From Myxococcales bacterium (GTDB taxonomy: Bacteria; Myxococcota_A; Polyangia; Haliangiales; Haliangiaceae): DNA of 64,000 bases. Location of the stretch: NCBI GenBank assembly GCA_947483555.1, contig CANKMW010000004.1, positions 99,290 through 163,289 on the forward strand. Reading direction: 5' to 3'. This document shows positions 42,114 to 50,221 of this stretch, one piece after another. The notes under the pieces were generated by a model. The model was not told the origin of the DNA. It did not search any database and was given only the letters and a program-made list of their open reading frames with translations. A program made the position numbers and the translations under genes. Each line of letters starts with the position of its first letter. Position 1 is the first letter of the stretch.

Positions 42114-43298
42114 ATGACGGCTAATGAGGTCGCCGCACTCGATGTCGAATCGTCGCACCTGCTCAGCGGCGAGCATCGGCTCGCCGCCTCGGCGCTCCAC
42201 GTCGCCATTCCCGGCCACGTCCGCGTCCTGGTCGCGGACGATGACGATCGCGTCCGTCGCGCGGTCTCGAGCTCCCTTGCGCGCGCCGGCTTCGAGGTCC
42301 GGGCGGCCGACGACGGTTCGTCGGCGATCGCGCTCGGAGAGCAGGCGCCGTTCGATCTGGCGGTCATCGACCTGGGCATGCCCACCAGCGGCCTCGACGT
42401 CGTGCGCCGGCTCAAGCAGCTCTATGGCGCAGCCATTCACATCGAGATCCTGAGCGGCACGGACGACCAGGCGACGAGGCTCGAGGCGTTTGACGCTGGC
42501 GCCGACGGCTACCTCGTCAAGCCGATCTCGATGAATGAGCTCCTGCGGCGCATGGTCGCGTCCGCTCGTAGCCAGCAGGCCTACATCGAAGCCCGGCAGG
42601 CCCGCGAACAGGCCGACCGGCTGCTGGCGTGGGGCAGCGAGGCGGCGGCGTTGCTCGCCCACGATCTCAACAACGGCCTCGCGGTGGCGCTGGCCAACGT
42701 CACGTACCTGTCGCAGGTGGTCAAGGTCGGCGAGGACGAACAGCAGGCGCTCGCCGCGGTCCTGCGCGCGTTGCGCCGTATGTCCGGCCTGGTCGCCAAC
42801 TTCGTCGATATCGCGCGGTTCGAGGACGATGCGCTCCGGCCGCGGATCGGACCGGTGCGATTGCGTGGCCTCCTGCTCGACGTGATGGCGGTCCACGCGC
42901 CGTCGATCAACCGCCAGATCCGACACGTCGTTTCCTGCGATGAGGACCTCACCGGGAGCTTCGACGAGGCGCTGATCGCGCGCGTCCTTCACAACCTGGT
43001 TGGTAACGCCCTGCGCTACTGCAACCCGGGCGGCGCCATCCGCCTCGCGGCGACCCGCTGGAAGCCAGGTCCGGGAGAACCGGAGGGCGTCGAGATCACC
43101 GTCGACAACACCGGCCCCCAGGTCCCACCGCAGCTGGCGTCGAAGCTGTTCGGGAAGTACGCACAAGGCAAGGACGGCCAGCGGGGCCTCGGGCTCTACT
43201 TCTGTCGCCTCGCCTGCGAGGCCCACGGTGGTCGCGTACGACACGAGCCCACTCCGGACGGACCCTTGTTTATCCTGCAGTTGCCACATAGCCGATGA
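42114..43298 (+). CDS. Histidine kinase with N-terminal receiver domain (copy 1)
   Basis: This 394-residue cytoplasmic protein has an unstructured N-terminus. Its receiver spans residues about 36-150 (VRVLVADDDDRVRRAVSSSL; acceptor Asp in AVIDLGMPTSG near 84; YLVKPISMNEL). The H-box is AALLAHDLNNGLAVALANVT (His near 183). The HATPase has LHNLVGNALRYCNPGG and GKDGQRGLGLYFC. It is a paralogue of 51611-52795, with the same length and domain order. It pairs with the NtrC-type regulator that follows, as FlrB/FleS pairs with FlrC/FleR. Confidence 0.9.
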   Translation: MTANEVAALDVESSHLLSGEHRLAASALHVAIPGHVRVLVADDDDRVRRAVSSSLARAGFEVRAADDGSSAIALGEQAPFDLAVIDLGMPTSGLDVVRRLKQLYGAAIHIEILSGTDDQATRLEAFDAGADGYLVKPISMNELLRRMVASARSQQAYIEARQAREQADRLLAWGSEAAALLAHDLNNGLAVALANVTYLSQVVKVGEDEQQALAAVLRALRRMSGLVANFVDIARFEDDALRPRIGPVRLRGLLLDVMAVHAPSINRQIRHVVSCDEDLTGSFDEALIARVLHNLVGNALRYCNPGGAIRLAATRWKPGPGEPEGVEITVDNTGPQVPPQLASKLFGKYAQGKDGQRGLGLYFCRLACEAHGGRVRHEPTPDGPLFILQLPHSR

Positions 43299-43387
43299 AC
43301 GCTGCCCCGCCGCTGCCCCCACCCCGACGAACTTCGTTGGCGGCGAGACAAGGCGGCGAATCCGCGGCTATAGTGAACAGGGCGAAC

Positions 43388-44797
43388 GTGGACGCACCAG
43401 GCAGACGTCACGTCTTGCTGATCGACGACGATCCGACGATCGGACTTCTGGTCACGCGGGCGTTGAACCGGCGGGGCTACGAGGTCGAGCACCTCCGCAC
43501 GCCGGAGCAGATCGTGCGTTTTCTCGGCCAACGCGCCGATCATGCGTGGGATGTGATCCTGCTCGACGTCAATATCGGAGAGCTGAACGGGCTCCGCATC
43601 CTTGCCGAGCTGCGCGCCGCCGGCGACCGCACCGCCGTGGTGATGTTGACCGGCGACGCCTCGGCGGCGACCGCCACGGCGGCACTCCGGGGTGGCGCCT
43701 TCCACTACGTCATCAAGCCGATCAGCGTCGACAACCTGTACGACGTGGTGCAGCTGGCGATCGGCAAGACGGCCGTCGATCGCGAGCTCGCCCGCGTCCC
43801 CGAGGTCGGCGATCTCGACGACGGCCTCGTCGGCCGCGCTCCAGCGATGGCCGCGGTGCGCAGCGCGGTTCACAGGGTCGGCGCATCCGAGGTCAGCGTG
43901 CTGGTCATCGGCGAGAGCGGCACCGGCAAGGAGCTGGTTGCACGCGCACTGCATCAGGCCTCGCGGCGTCGTGACCGCGCCTTCGTCGCCGTGAACTGCG
44001 GGGCGATCCCGGAGGGGCTCATCGACAGCGAGCTCTTCGGTCACACCCGCGGCGCGTTCACCGGCGCCACCAGCGCCCGCCCGGGAGTCTTCGTCGAGGC
44101 CGACGGCGGCACGCTGTTCCTCGATGAGATCGGCGACATGCCGCTGGCGGTCCAGGCCCGGCTGCTGCGGACGCTCCAGGAACGCGAGGTTCGTGCGGTG
44201 GGCGGCGAGGGCACCACCGCCGTCGATGTTCGCGTGATCGCCGCCACCAACGTGGACCTGGAGCGCGCCGTCCTCCGCGGACGGTTCCGCGCCGACCTGT
44301 ACTTCCGCCTGAACGTCGTCAACCTCCGCGTGCCGCCCCTGCGCGAACGCACCGACGACATCCCCGACCTCATCGCGTCGCTGCTTCGGCGCCACGCCGG
44401 CGCCGCGCGGCCCGCGATCGACGACGATGCGCTCGAGGCGCTCCTCCGCTACTCGTGGCCCGGCAACGTCCGCGAACTCGAGAACGCGATCCGCCATGCG
44501 CTGGCGATGTCCCCGGGTGACACCATCGATCTGGCCTCGCTCCCGCCGGCGATCGTCGCCCCCCCACCCAGGTCATCCCTCGCGATGGGCTCGGCGGTGA
44601 TGGCGAGGGTCGACGATCACTTGCCCGAAGCCAAGCGGCGGGCCGCCGCCGAGTTCGAACGCAGCTATCTGCTTCGCATCCTCGGGCAGGCCCAGGGCAG
44701 CATCGCGGGAGCCGCCCGCGCGGCCGGCATCGACCGCACCAACTTCCGACGGCTCCTGCAACGGCACGGCATCGACCCCGCGTGCTTCCGACCGTGA
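43388..44797 (+). CDS. NtrC-family sigma-54 response regulator, FlrC-like (copy 1)
   Basis: The 469-residue product has a receiver ([12 protein letters not shown]; acceptor Asp in [13 protein letters not shown]), then an AAA+ domain with Walker [18 protein letters not shown], the sigma-54 contact loop RGAFTGA, and [12 protein letters not shown] Fis-type helix-turn-helix closes it ([20 protein letters not shown]). The GTG at 43388 is chosen because it gives exactly the length of the paralogue at 52856 and aligns with its start. An ATG at 43295 overlapping the kinase stop is the alternative. It probably activates middle flagellar genes. Confidence 0.9.
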   Translation: MDAPGRRHVLLIDDDPTIGLLVTRALNRRGYEVEHLRTPEQIVRFLGQRADHAWDVILLDVNIGELNGLRILAELRAAGDRTAVVMLTGDASAATATAALRGGAFHYVIKPISVDNLYDVVQLAIGKTAVDRELARVPEVGDLDDGLVGRAPAMAAVRSAVHRVGASEVSVLVIGESGTGKELVARALHQASRRRDRAFVAVNCGAIPEGLIDSELFGHTRGAFTGATSARPGVFVEADGGTLFLDEIGDMPLAVQARLLRTLQEREVRAVGGEGTTAVDVRVIAATNVDLERAVLRGRFRADLYFRLNVVNLRVPPLRERTDDIPDLIASLLRRHAGAARPAIDDDALEALLRYSWPGNVRELENAIRHALAMSPGDTIDLASLPPAIVAPPPRSSLAMGSAVMARVDDHLPEAKRRAAAEFERSYLLRILGQAQGSIAGAARAAGIDRTNFRRLLQRHGIDPACFRP

Positions 44798-44877
44798 CCG
44801 CGGCTCGCGGCGGCTGTTCGCGCGGCTGGCATGGGTAACCCGTGCCCCTGGGTATCCGGGTACCCTGCCGTGATCCC

Positions 44878-44911
44878 CTGCAAGAACTTGCAGTTAACTC
44901 ACGCTAGCGTG
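44878..44911. promoter_or_regulatory. Palindromes upstream of the receiver-less sigma-54 activator
   Basis: CTGCAAG-AA-CTTGCAG (44878-44893) is an inverted repeat and CACGCTAGCGTG (44900-44911) is a perfect 12-bp palindrome. The sequence after them is unusually AT-rich for this genome. This looks like the control region of the activator gene at 45004, with regulator binding sites. No sigma-54 promoter is visible. Confidence 0.45.
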
Positions 44912-45003
44912 GGGTAGCCGCTAATTACGGCCGCATACAACCGTAACATTCATTACTTCAATCCGGACTGCAGTTGGATCGGAAGTCGCAGAGAAACTCT
45001 CAC

Positions 45004-45999
45004 ATGGACGACCTCCAGACCTGGCGCGGCCGCTTCGCGGACGACATCCTCGGCGACTCGGCGCTACTCCGCCGGGCGCTGGAGATCATCCGCCGGGTCG
45101 CCGGCTGCGGCTCGAGCGTGCTGCTGAGCGGCGAGACCGGCACCGGCAAGGAGCTGTTCGCGCGCGCCGTCCATCGAGCGTCGCCGCGTGCGAGCAAGCC
45201 GTTCATCGCGGTCAACTGCGCCGCCATCCCGGAGCACCTGATCGAGAGCGAGCTGTTCGGCCATGTCCGCGGCGCGTTCACCGGCGCCTCGGCACCGCGC
45301 GCCGGTAGGTTCGCCGCCGCCGATGGCGGCACCCTGTTCCTCGACGAGGTTGCCGAGCTGCCGTTGTCGGCGCAGGCGAAGCTGTTGCGCGTGCTCGAAC
45401 AGCGCTCGCTGTGCCCCGTCGGGTCGGACCTCGAGATCGGGGTCGACGTACGGGTGGTGACCGCGACCCACCGCGACCTCGAAGACATGGTCTCGCGCGG
45501 CACGTTCCGCGCCGACCTCTACTTCCGGCTGTCGGTCGTCCCGCTGGAGCTTCCGCCGCTCCGCGCGCGGGGCGGCGACATCGAGCTGCTCGCCGCCGCG
45601 GCCACGCGGCGGGTCGCGCAGCGGGGCGGGCGCCTGGTCGGGCTGGACCGATCTGCGCACGCGGCGCTGCGCGCCTACCCGTGGCCCGGCAACGTGCGCG
45701 AGCTCAACCACGTCATCGAGCGCGCCACCGTGCTGGCCGACGCCGAAACCCTGTCGGCGGCCGACCTTCTTCTCGGCGATACCGCCGCGCCTGTAGCGCT
45801 GGTGCCGCCGCCGCCGGCTCCGCCGTTGCCGCCAACCACCGACGACGCGACCCTCGATCTGCGCACCGCGATCGAAGGGCTGGAACGACGGATGATCCGC
45901 GAAGCGCTGCAGCGTTCGTCGGGCAACCGCACCGAGGCCGCCGCGTTGCTCGGGCTCAATCGCACGACGCTCGTGGAGAAGCTGCGCCGCTACGGTTGA
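45004..45999 (+). CDS. Sigma-54 activator without receiver domain (FlrA/PspF-like)
   Basis: The 331-residue product opens almost directly with the AAA+ domain: ADDILGDSALLRRALEIIRR, Walker A GETGTGKELFARAVHRAS, the loop RGAFTGA, and LFLDEVAELPLSAQAKLLR. A Pro-rich linker and a Fis helix-turn-helix follow (GNRTEAAALLGLNRTTLVEK). There is no regulatory N-terminus, so it would be constitutively active or checked by a partner. At the head of a flagellar regulatory island it is a candidate master regulator. A TTG at 44974 is a possible longer start. Confidence 0.85.
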   Translation: MDDLQTWRGRFADDILGDSALLRRALEIIRRVAGCGSSVLLSGETGTGKELFARAVHRASPRASKPFIAVNCAAIPEHLIESELFGHVRGAFTGASAPRAGRFAAADGGTLFLDEVAELPLSAQAKLLRVLEQRSLCPVGSDLEIGVDVRVVTATHRDLEDMVSRGTFRADLYFRLSVVPLELPPLRARGGDIELLAAAATRRVAQRGGRLVGLDRSAHAALRAYPWPGNVRELNHVIERATVLADAETLSAADLLLGDTAAPVALVPPPPAPPLPPTTDDATLDLRTAIEGLERRMIREALQRSSGNRTEAAALLGLNRTTLVEKLRRYG

Positions 46000-46287
46000 A
46001 CCGCGAAGCGGCGGCCACCCCGCGCTCCCCGCGTCGTCCGGCTCCGACGAGCGCCAGCTCGACGAGGTGCAGATCGGGCTCCAGGCGACCCGACGACGCT
46101 CACGGTGAGCGAGGCCGTGGTCGGCGGGACCGAGGCGCGACGGTGCAGTTACGGTCTCGCCGCCCCGGCGTCGATCGGATGGGAGCGATCCGTCTCGATC
46201 TGCGGCTCACCCCAGGGGCCGGCCGTCCACGGCGTCTCGGGGTGCTCTCGGATCGGCCAGGCACGAGAACGTCGACGAACCTCGCCA

Positions 46288-47139
46288 TCAGGGGGCAACC
46301 TCGGTCCGGTCCTTGATCCTGGACATCAAGCGCTCGACCACGGCGTCGTCGACGTCGAGCATCGATCGGCCGATCAGGACCACCGCGCGCGCGTCCTCAG
46401 CGTCGAAGGCACCGGCGGCGAAGCCGTTGATCTTGGCCAGGCCGTTGCAGTAGATGACCACGTTGGCGGCGCTCTGGCGGTCGGCGTCGTCGTACTCTAC
46501 GCAGTCTCGAACTCCGACCACCACTTCGGGTGGCAGTGCCCACTTCTCGGCCAAGGCCACCCCGATGGAGCGGTGGCAGGTGTCGACGACCCGGCTCCAG
46601 TCGTCACCGCTGATCCAGTCGCGCTTGCCGGAGTCGCGCTCGACCTCGAGCAGAAGGCCGGCCACGATCGGCTTGCCGATGTCGTGAAACAGGCCGGCCA
46701 GGTAGCAGACCTCGACGTCGGTGGCGCCGATCAGCGCCGCGACGTCGCGGGCCAGGACCGCCACCGCCACCGTGTGTCGCCAGACCTGGGCCAGTCGATG
46801 CCGGATGGTCGAGTCCGGAGACTCGAACAGGGACCGGGCCGAGGCATGGAGGAGGAGCGTACGCAGCGCGTCGGTGCCGACCCGCAACACGGCCTGTTCG
46901 ATCGACCGGGCCGCGCCGCCGGCCGAGACCGTGCTGGCGGCCCGCACCACCAGCGCCGCGTACACCGGATCGGTCTCGAGGAGCGCGATCAAGCGCTTGA
47001 TATCGACGTCGGGGTCCTTGAGCAACGTGATGCAACGGGTCGCTGTCGCTGGCAGGGCCGGCACCGCCAGCCGGTCGGACGCGATCCGGTTGCGGATGAT
47101 CTGCTCCAGCTGGACGATGAGTTTCTCGACCGCGATCAT
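46288..47139 (-). CDS. HDOD-domain signalling protein
   Basis: This 283-residue product is a single HDOD domain with an HD-like core: LPALPATATRCITLLKDPDV, LIALLETDPVYAALVVRAAS, RHTVAVAVLARDVAALIGAT and CYLAGLFHDIGKPIV. It keeps the HDIGK pair found in true HD phosphohydrolases, unlike many HDOD proteins. It starts 10 bp after the REC-REC-STAS gene with a strong GAGGAGG site, so the two are co-transcribed. The 288 bp from 46000 to 46287 downstream show no recognisable gene. Confidence 0.85.
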   Translation of the reverse strand: MIAVEKLIVQLEQIIRNRIASDRLAVPALPATATRCITLLKDPDVDIKRLIALLETDPVYAALVVRAASTVSAGGAARSIEQAVLRVGTDALRTLLLHASARSLFESPDSTIRHRLAQVWRHTVAVAVLARDVAALIGATDVEVCYLAGLFHDIGKPIVAGLLLEVERDSGKRDWISGDDWSRVVDTCHRSIGVALAEKWALPPEVVVGVRDCVEYDDADRQSAANVVIYCNGLAKINGFAAGAFDAEDARAVVLIGRSMLDVDDAVVERLMSRIKDRTEVAP

Positions 47140-47149
47140 CGATGCCTCC

Positions 47150-48301
47150 TCACGCTGCCAGACTCCGGGCCTGGTCGGGGGACGTATGGAGCGGCAGCTC
47201 TGCGGTCTCGGTCACCCGCTTGAGGAGCCCCGCCAGTTCGGCGCCGCCGACCAAGCGCAGCGAGAGCCCCAGCAGCTTGGCCTCCTTGACGGCATCGATC
47301 ACGAAGCGGATGGTCTTCTGGGCGCGCACCGGGAGACGGCGCAGATCGAGGATGACGTCGTCGTAGCAGGCGGAGGCCAGCTGCTCGACCGCCTTCTTCA
47401 CCAAGCCCTTGAGCTTGTCGTAGTAACGATCGAGCTTGTCCTCCTTGCCGTCGAAGGCGGTGGCAGTGAGCAGGTCGCCGTCGACCTCGAGCACGTCGCG
47501 GATCTCCAGGTGGCGGCCGAGCAGCTCGGCCGTGGCGGCGGGATCGAATGGCTTGTAGAGGAAGTCGGCGAACCCAGCGGCGGTGACCTCGGCCCTGGGG
47601 TCGCAGGTCGAGCGCAGGACCAGGGCGACGAACGTCGCGTGGGGTTGCAGCGCGCGCAGCTGGTTCATCAGGGCGGCGCTGTTGATGCCGGGGATGACCA
47701 TGTCGATCAGGACGATGCGGAACACCGCCTCCTTGCACTGGGTCACCGCCTCGTCCGCGCGGACCGATCCCAGCACCGTGACGTGGGCGGCGATGGCCTG
47801 GCGGAACTTCTTGTGGACGTTGTCCATGTCGTCGACCACCATGATGTCGACGGACGGTCGGTTGCCTGCGCCGCCGGCGGCCGGCGCGGTGGGCGCGGCC
47901 GACGCGGACACGCTGGCGGCGGCCGCGCCGGTCGCAGCTTCGCTCACGCGCAGCGCCTTGAACACCTTGGCCTTGAGATCGTCCGGCTTGAACGGCTTGA
48001 GCATGTAGTCCTCAATGCCGAGCTTCATCACGCCGGCCACGATCGACCGCTTCGACTCCCTGGTCAGGATGATGACCGGCGTCCGATCGCCGCGTTCGCG
48101 CAGGTGCTTCAGCATGGTGGGGCCGTCCATCTTCGGCATGGTCACCTCGAGCAGAATGAGATCGACCTTGGTCATCTCGAGGAAGGCCAGACACTGCTCG
48201 CCATCCTCCGCCTGCTCGACCTCGAAGCCGATCTCGCGCAAGGCCTTGCCGACGATCGTGCGGGTGGAGCTCGAGTCGTCGACGATGAGTACGGTGGGCA
48301 T
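47150..48301 (-). CDS. Dual-receiver protein with C-terminal STAS-like domain
   Basis: The product has 383 residues. Receiver 1 (residues 1-118) has SSSTRTIVGKALREIG and a Lys in YMLKPFKPDDL. However, the expected acceptor Asp is Glu52 (LILLEVTMPKMDG), a natural phospho-mimic position. After an Ala/Ser linker, receiver 2 (about 150-270) keeps its Asp (IVLIDMVIPGI). The last about 100 residues (YDDVILDLRRLPVRAQKTIR, LGLSLRLVGGAELAGLLKR) resemble a STAS/anti-anti-sigma fold. A role with the sigma-28/FlgM system next door is possible but unproven. Confidence 0.8.
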   Translation of the reverse strand: MPTVLIVDDSSSTRTIVGKALREIGFEVEQAEDGEQCLAFLEMTKVDLILLEVTMPKMDGPTMLKHLRERGDRTPVIILTRESKRSIVAGVMKLGIEDYMLKPFKPDDLKAKVFKALRVSEAATGAAAASVSASAAPTAPAAGGAGNRPSVDIMVVDDMDNVHKKFRQAIAAHVTVLGSVRADEAVTQCKEAVFRIVLIDMVIPGINSAALMNQLRALQPHATFVALVLRSTCDPRAEVTAAGFADFLYKPFDPAATAELLGRHLEIRDVLEVDGDLLTATAFDGKEDKLDRYYDKLKGLVKKAVEQLASACYDDVILDLRRLPVRAQKTIRFVIDAVKEAKLLGLSLRLVGGAELAGLLKRVTETAELPLHTSPDQARSLAA

Positions 48302-48387
48302 CAGACTCCTCGAGGCGCGGCTTCATGTCCGCCAGCGCGTCTCTCTCTGGGTCGACCATCACCACGCCGAGTTGATATGTTGGGATA

Positions 48388-49089
48388 TCAGGCCGCCTGC
48401 CGCGCCGCCGTCGGCGCACGCTCGAGCTCGACGCGCAGGCGCGCCAGCGCGCGGCTGTGCAACTGGCAGACCCGCGACGTGCTGACCCCGATCACCTGAC
48501 CGATCTCGCCGCAGTTGAGCTCATCGCCGTAGTGCAGCGACAGGATCAGGACGTCGCGCGCGTCGAGTCGCTCCAGCGCGGCACTGATCTGCGCGAGCAT
48601 CTCGTTGCGCTCGGCGTGGTGCGCCGGCGACTGCTCGGCCGGGGCCGCCGGCGGCGCGTGCTCGAGATCCTCGAGTGAGCCAACCCTGACGTCGGCCAGC
48701 GGTTTTAGCTCGGTGCGGTAGTGGTCGATCGACACCCGGAGCGCGGCGGCCATCGACTGATCCTCCGGCCGCTGGCCGAGCTGGGCCTCCAGCGCCTGCA
48801 TGATCGCACCCACCTTGCGCGCCAGCGTGCGCACGCGGCGGGGCATGATGTCGCCGCGCCGGAGCTCGTCGAGCACGGCACCGCGGATGCGCTTGGTCGC
48901 GAACGCCAGGAACGGCTCGCCGCGGCGGTCGTCGTAGCGCTCGGCGGCCTCGGCCAGACCAAGCATACCAGCCGCGATCAGATCATCCTGCACCCACGCC
49001 GGGCAGCGACGCGCGATGCGACGCGCGATGCGGCGTGCGGTGTCGACGTGGTCGGCGATGCGGCGGTCGCGTTCGGCAATGGGTGTCAT
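48388..49089 (-). CDS. Second sigma-28-type sigma factor (FliA paralogue)
   Basis: The 233-residue product has region 2 (LIAAGMLGLAEAAERYDDRR, RIRGAVLDELRRGDIMPRR) and region 4 (LDARDVLILSLHYGDELNCG, GVSTSRVCQLHSRALARLR) that match fliA at 20301 almost word for word. The N-terminus and region 3 differ. The ATG at 49089 is supported by the sigma-54 promoter just upstream. It is divergent from a FlgM-like gene, so it forms a second sigma/anti-sigma pair. Confidence 0.9.
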   Translation of the reverse strand: MTPIAERDRRIADHVDTARRIARRIARRCPAWVQDDLIAAGMLGLAEAAERYDDRRGEPFLAFATKRIRGAVLDELRRGDIMPRRVRTLARKVGAIMQALEAQLGQRPEDQSMAAALRVSIDHYRTELKPLADVRVGSLEDLEHAPPAAPAEQSPAHHAERNEMLAQISAALERLDARDVLILSLHYGDELNCGEIGQVIGVSTSRVCQLHSRALARLRVELERAPTAARQAA

Positions 49090-49102
49090 GACCGGCGTGC
49101 AG

Positions 49103-49118
49103 TGCAACGCGTGCGCCA
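49103..49118 (-). promoter_or_regulatory. Sigma-54 promoter of the second sigma-28 gene
   Basis: On the minus strand TGGCGCACGCGTTGCA is identical over all 16 bases to the fliM promoter. The predicted +1 near 49092 is three bases before the ATG at 49089. Confidence 0.8.
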
Positions 49119-49152
49119 CGCCGGCACGCCGGCGCGTCCGCCGCACGCGGGG

Positions 49153-49171
49153 GTCGGCGAGATCTGACGGT
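49153..49171 (-). promoter_or_regulatory. Variant upstream element of the second sigma-28 promoter
   Basis: ACCGTCAGATCTCGCCGAC resembles the fliM/fliQ element (ACCGTCAG, 3-4 bases, CGCCGAC) with one extra base in the centre. It starts 53 bp before the TGG, not 68 bp. This suggests the same activator binds here at a shifted position. Confidence 0.45.
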
Positions 49172-49215
49172 GCCGATCCTTCACGCCTGCCGGCGGTGGC
49201 CGATTCGTCCACCGC

Positions 49216-49428
49216 ATGGCCAGCATCCGGGACCTGGTCGCCCACGCCGAGGCGACCCAGCCGATCAGCCTGCGGGCAGCGCTGGTCCGGCGCCGCATCG
49301 TGCGCGGCACCTACCACGTCGATCTCGGAACGGTCGCCGCCCGCCTCCTCGACGCGCTGGACCCGGCTCCCGAACCTGTCGCTCCCAGCGCCGGCTCGTC
49401 GACGCCGAAGCCGCCCGCCACGCGCTGA
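49216..49428 (+). CDS. Second FlgM-like anti-sigma factor
   Basis: The 70-residue product's core, PISLRAALVRRRIVRGTYHV then DLGTVAARLLDAL, has the FlgM C-terminal pattern (R, G-[TS]-Y-x-V-D, A-x-x-L-L). This can be compared with AAGSYVVDLDQLSERIL in the FlgM at 25822. The gene is divergent from the second sigma-28 gene. The tail after residue 50 is Pro/Ser-rich. It may hold the paralogous sigma factor. Whether it is secreted is unknown. Confidence 0.65.
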   Translation: MASIRDLVAHAEATQPISLRAALVRRRIVRGTYHVDLGTVAARLLDALDPAPEPVAPSAGSSTPKPPATR

Positions 49429-49546
49429 AGACCTGTCGAACAATACCGCTCGGGGCATGTTCGGCCGGTCGGAAGTCGCGAGTCTGCGAGCGACGATGCC
49501 GTACAGGCGCAGCCGGCGTAGCCGGCGTAGCCGGCAAGTCGATCGA

Positions 49547-49580
49547 CAAGAGGTGTCGAGGCTTTGATCGACACCTCTTG
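49547..49580. terminator. Strong hairpin between convergent FlgM-like and regulator genes
   Basis: CAAGAGGTGTCGA and TCGACACCTCTTG form a perfect 13-bp stem with an 8-base loop, between the plus-strand FlgM-like gene and the minus-strand receiver gene. It probably terminates both directions. A short direct repeat (agccggcgt) lies just before it. Confidence 0.65.
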
Positions 49581-49619
49581 AGTCGGCAGGGCTCGGCTGG
49601 CCCGCACCGCCGCGCGGGC

Positions 49620-50198
49620 TCAGGTGGTGAACAGCGCCAGGACCGCTGCCAGTGCTGAGGTCGCGGCGGCCCGGTGCCGGGCATCGCCGTCGAGCAGGTA
49701 GAAGCCCTCGTCATCGCGCGGCACCACCGTGATGCCCGGATAGTCGCGCTCCAGCGTCTCCACCACGCGGCGGCGACGCACGACGGTGAGTCGCTCGCTC
49801 GCCACGTCCGCGACTTCGCGGTGGTGCTCGACGGCGGCCGCCACCTCGCGGCGCAGCGCATCGGGCGAGAACGGCTTGGCCAGGAAGCGGAACACCTCGC
49901 CGATGTTGATGCCGGCCATGGCCGTGTCGACGGTGTTGCGCCCGGTCAGCATCATGCGTACGGTCTCGGGCTGCAGGTCGCGCGCCCGCACGGCGAGCTC
50001 GACGCCGGTCATCTCGGGCATCTCGAAGTCGGACACCAGCACCGCCACCGCCTGGTTGCCAAGGATGGCGAGCGCCGCGCTCGGCGAATCGGCCGCCATC
50101 ACGTGGTACCCGTCGGCGCGGATCGTGCGAACCACGGCGGCGAGCATGTCGGGATCGTCGTCGACGCACAGGACCACGGGGCTCGTCGTCTTGCTCAT
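49620..50198 (-). CDS. Single-receiver response regulator with small unknown C-terminal domain
   Basis: The 192-residue product has a receiver at residues about 6-125 (VVLCVDDDPDMLAAVVRTIR; acceptor in VLVSDFEMPEMTG; FRFLAKPFSPDAL). The last about 65 residues (VVETLERDYPGITVVPRDDE, then FYLLDGDARHRAAA) are not recognised. No DNA-binding domain is visible. The ATG at 50198 has CAGGAGACC upstream. It follows the kinase gene at 50222 by 23 bp and is probably co-transcribed. Confidence 0.85.
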   Translation of the reverse strand: MSKTTSPVVLCVDDDPDMLAAVVRTIRADGYHVMAADSPSAALAILGNQAVAVLVSDFEMPEMTGVELAVRARDLQPETVRMMLTGRNTVDTAMAGINIGEVFRFLAKPFSPDALRREVAAAVEHHREVADVASERLTVVRRRRVVETLERDYPGITVVPRDDEGFYLLDGDARHRAAATSALAAVLALFTT

Positions 50199-50221
50199 CG
50201 CGGTCTCCTGAGCTTGACGGC

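Noticed and set aside
44884..44893. TTGCA near 44888 as a sigma-54 -12 element
   Set aside because: No GG lies 10 bp before the GC; the word is part of the CTGCAAG/CTTGCAG inverted repeat.
46000..46287. Possible gene between the receiver-less activator and the HDOD gene
   Set aside because: Open frames exist on both strands but have no motif, no start context and biased shadow composition.
49501..49535. Short agccggcgt direct repeats as an attachment site
   Set aside because: Only a few imperfect units next to a hairpin, and no integrase or element boundary is present.
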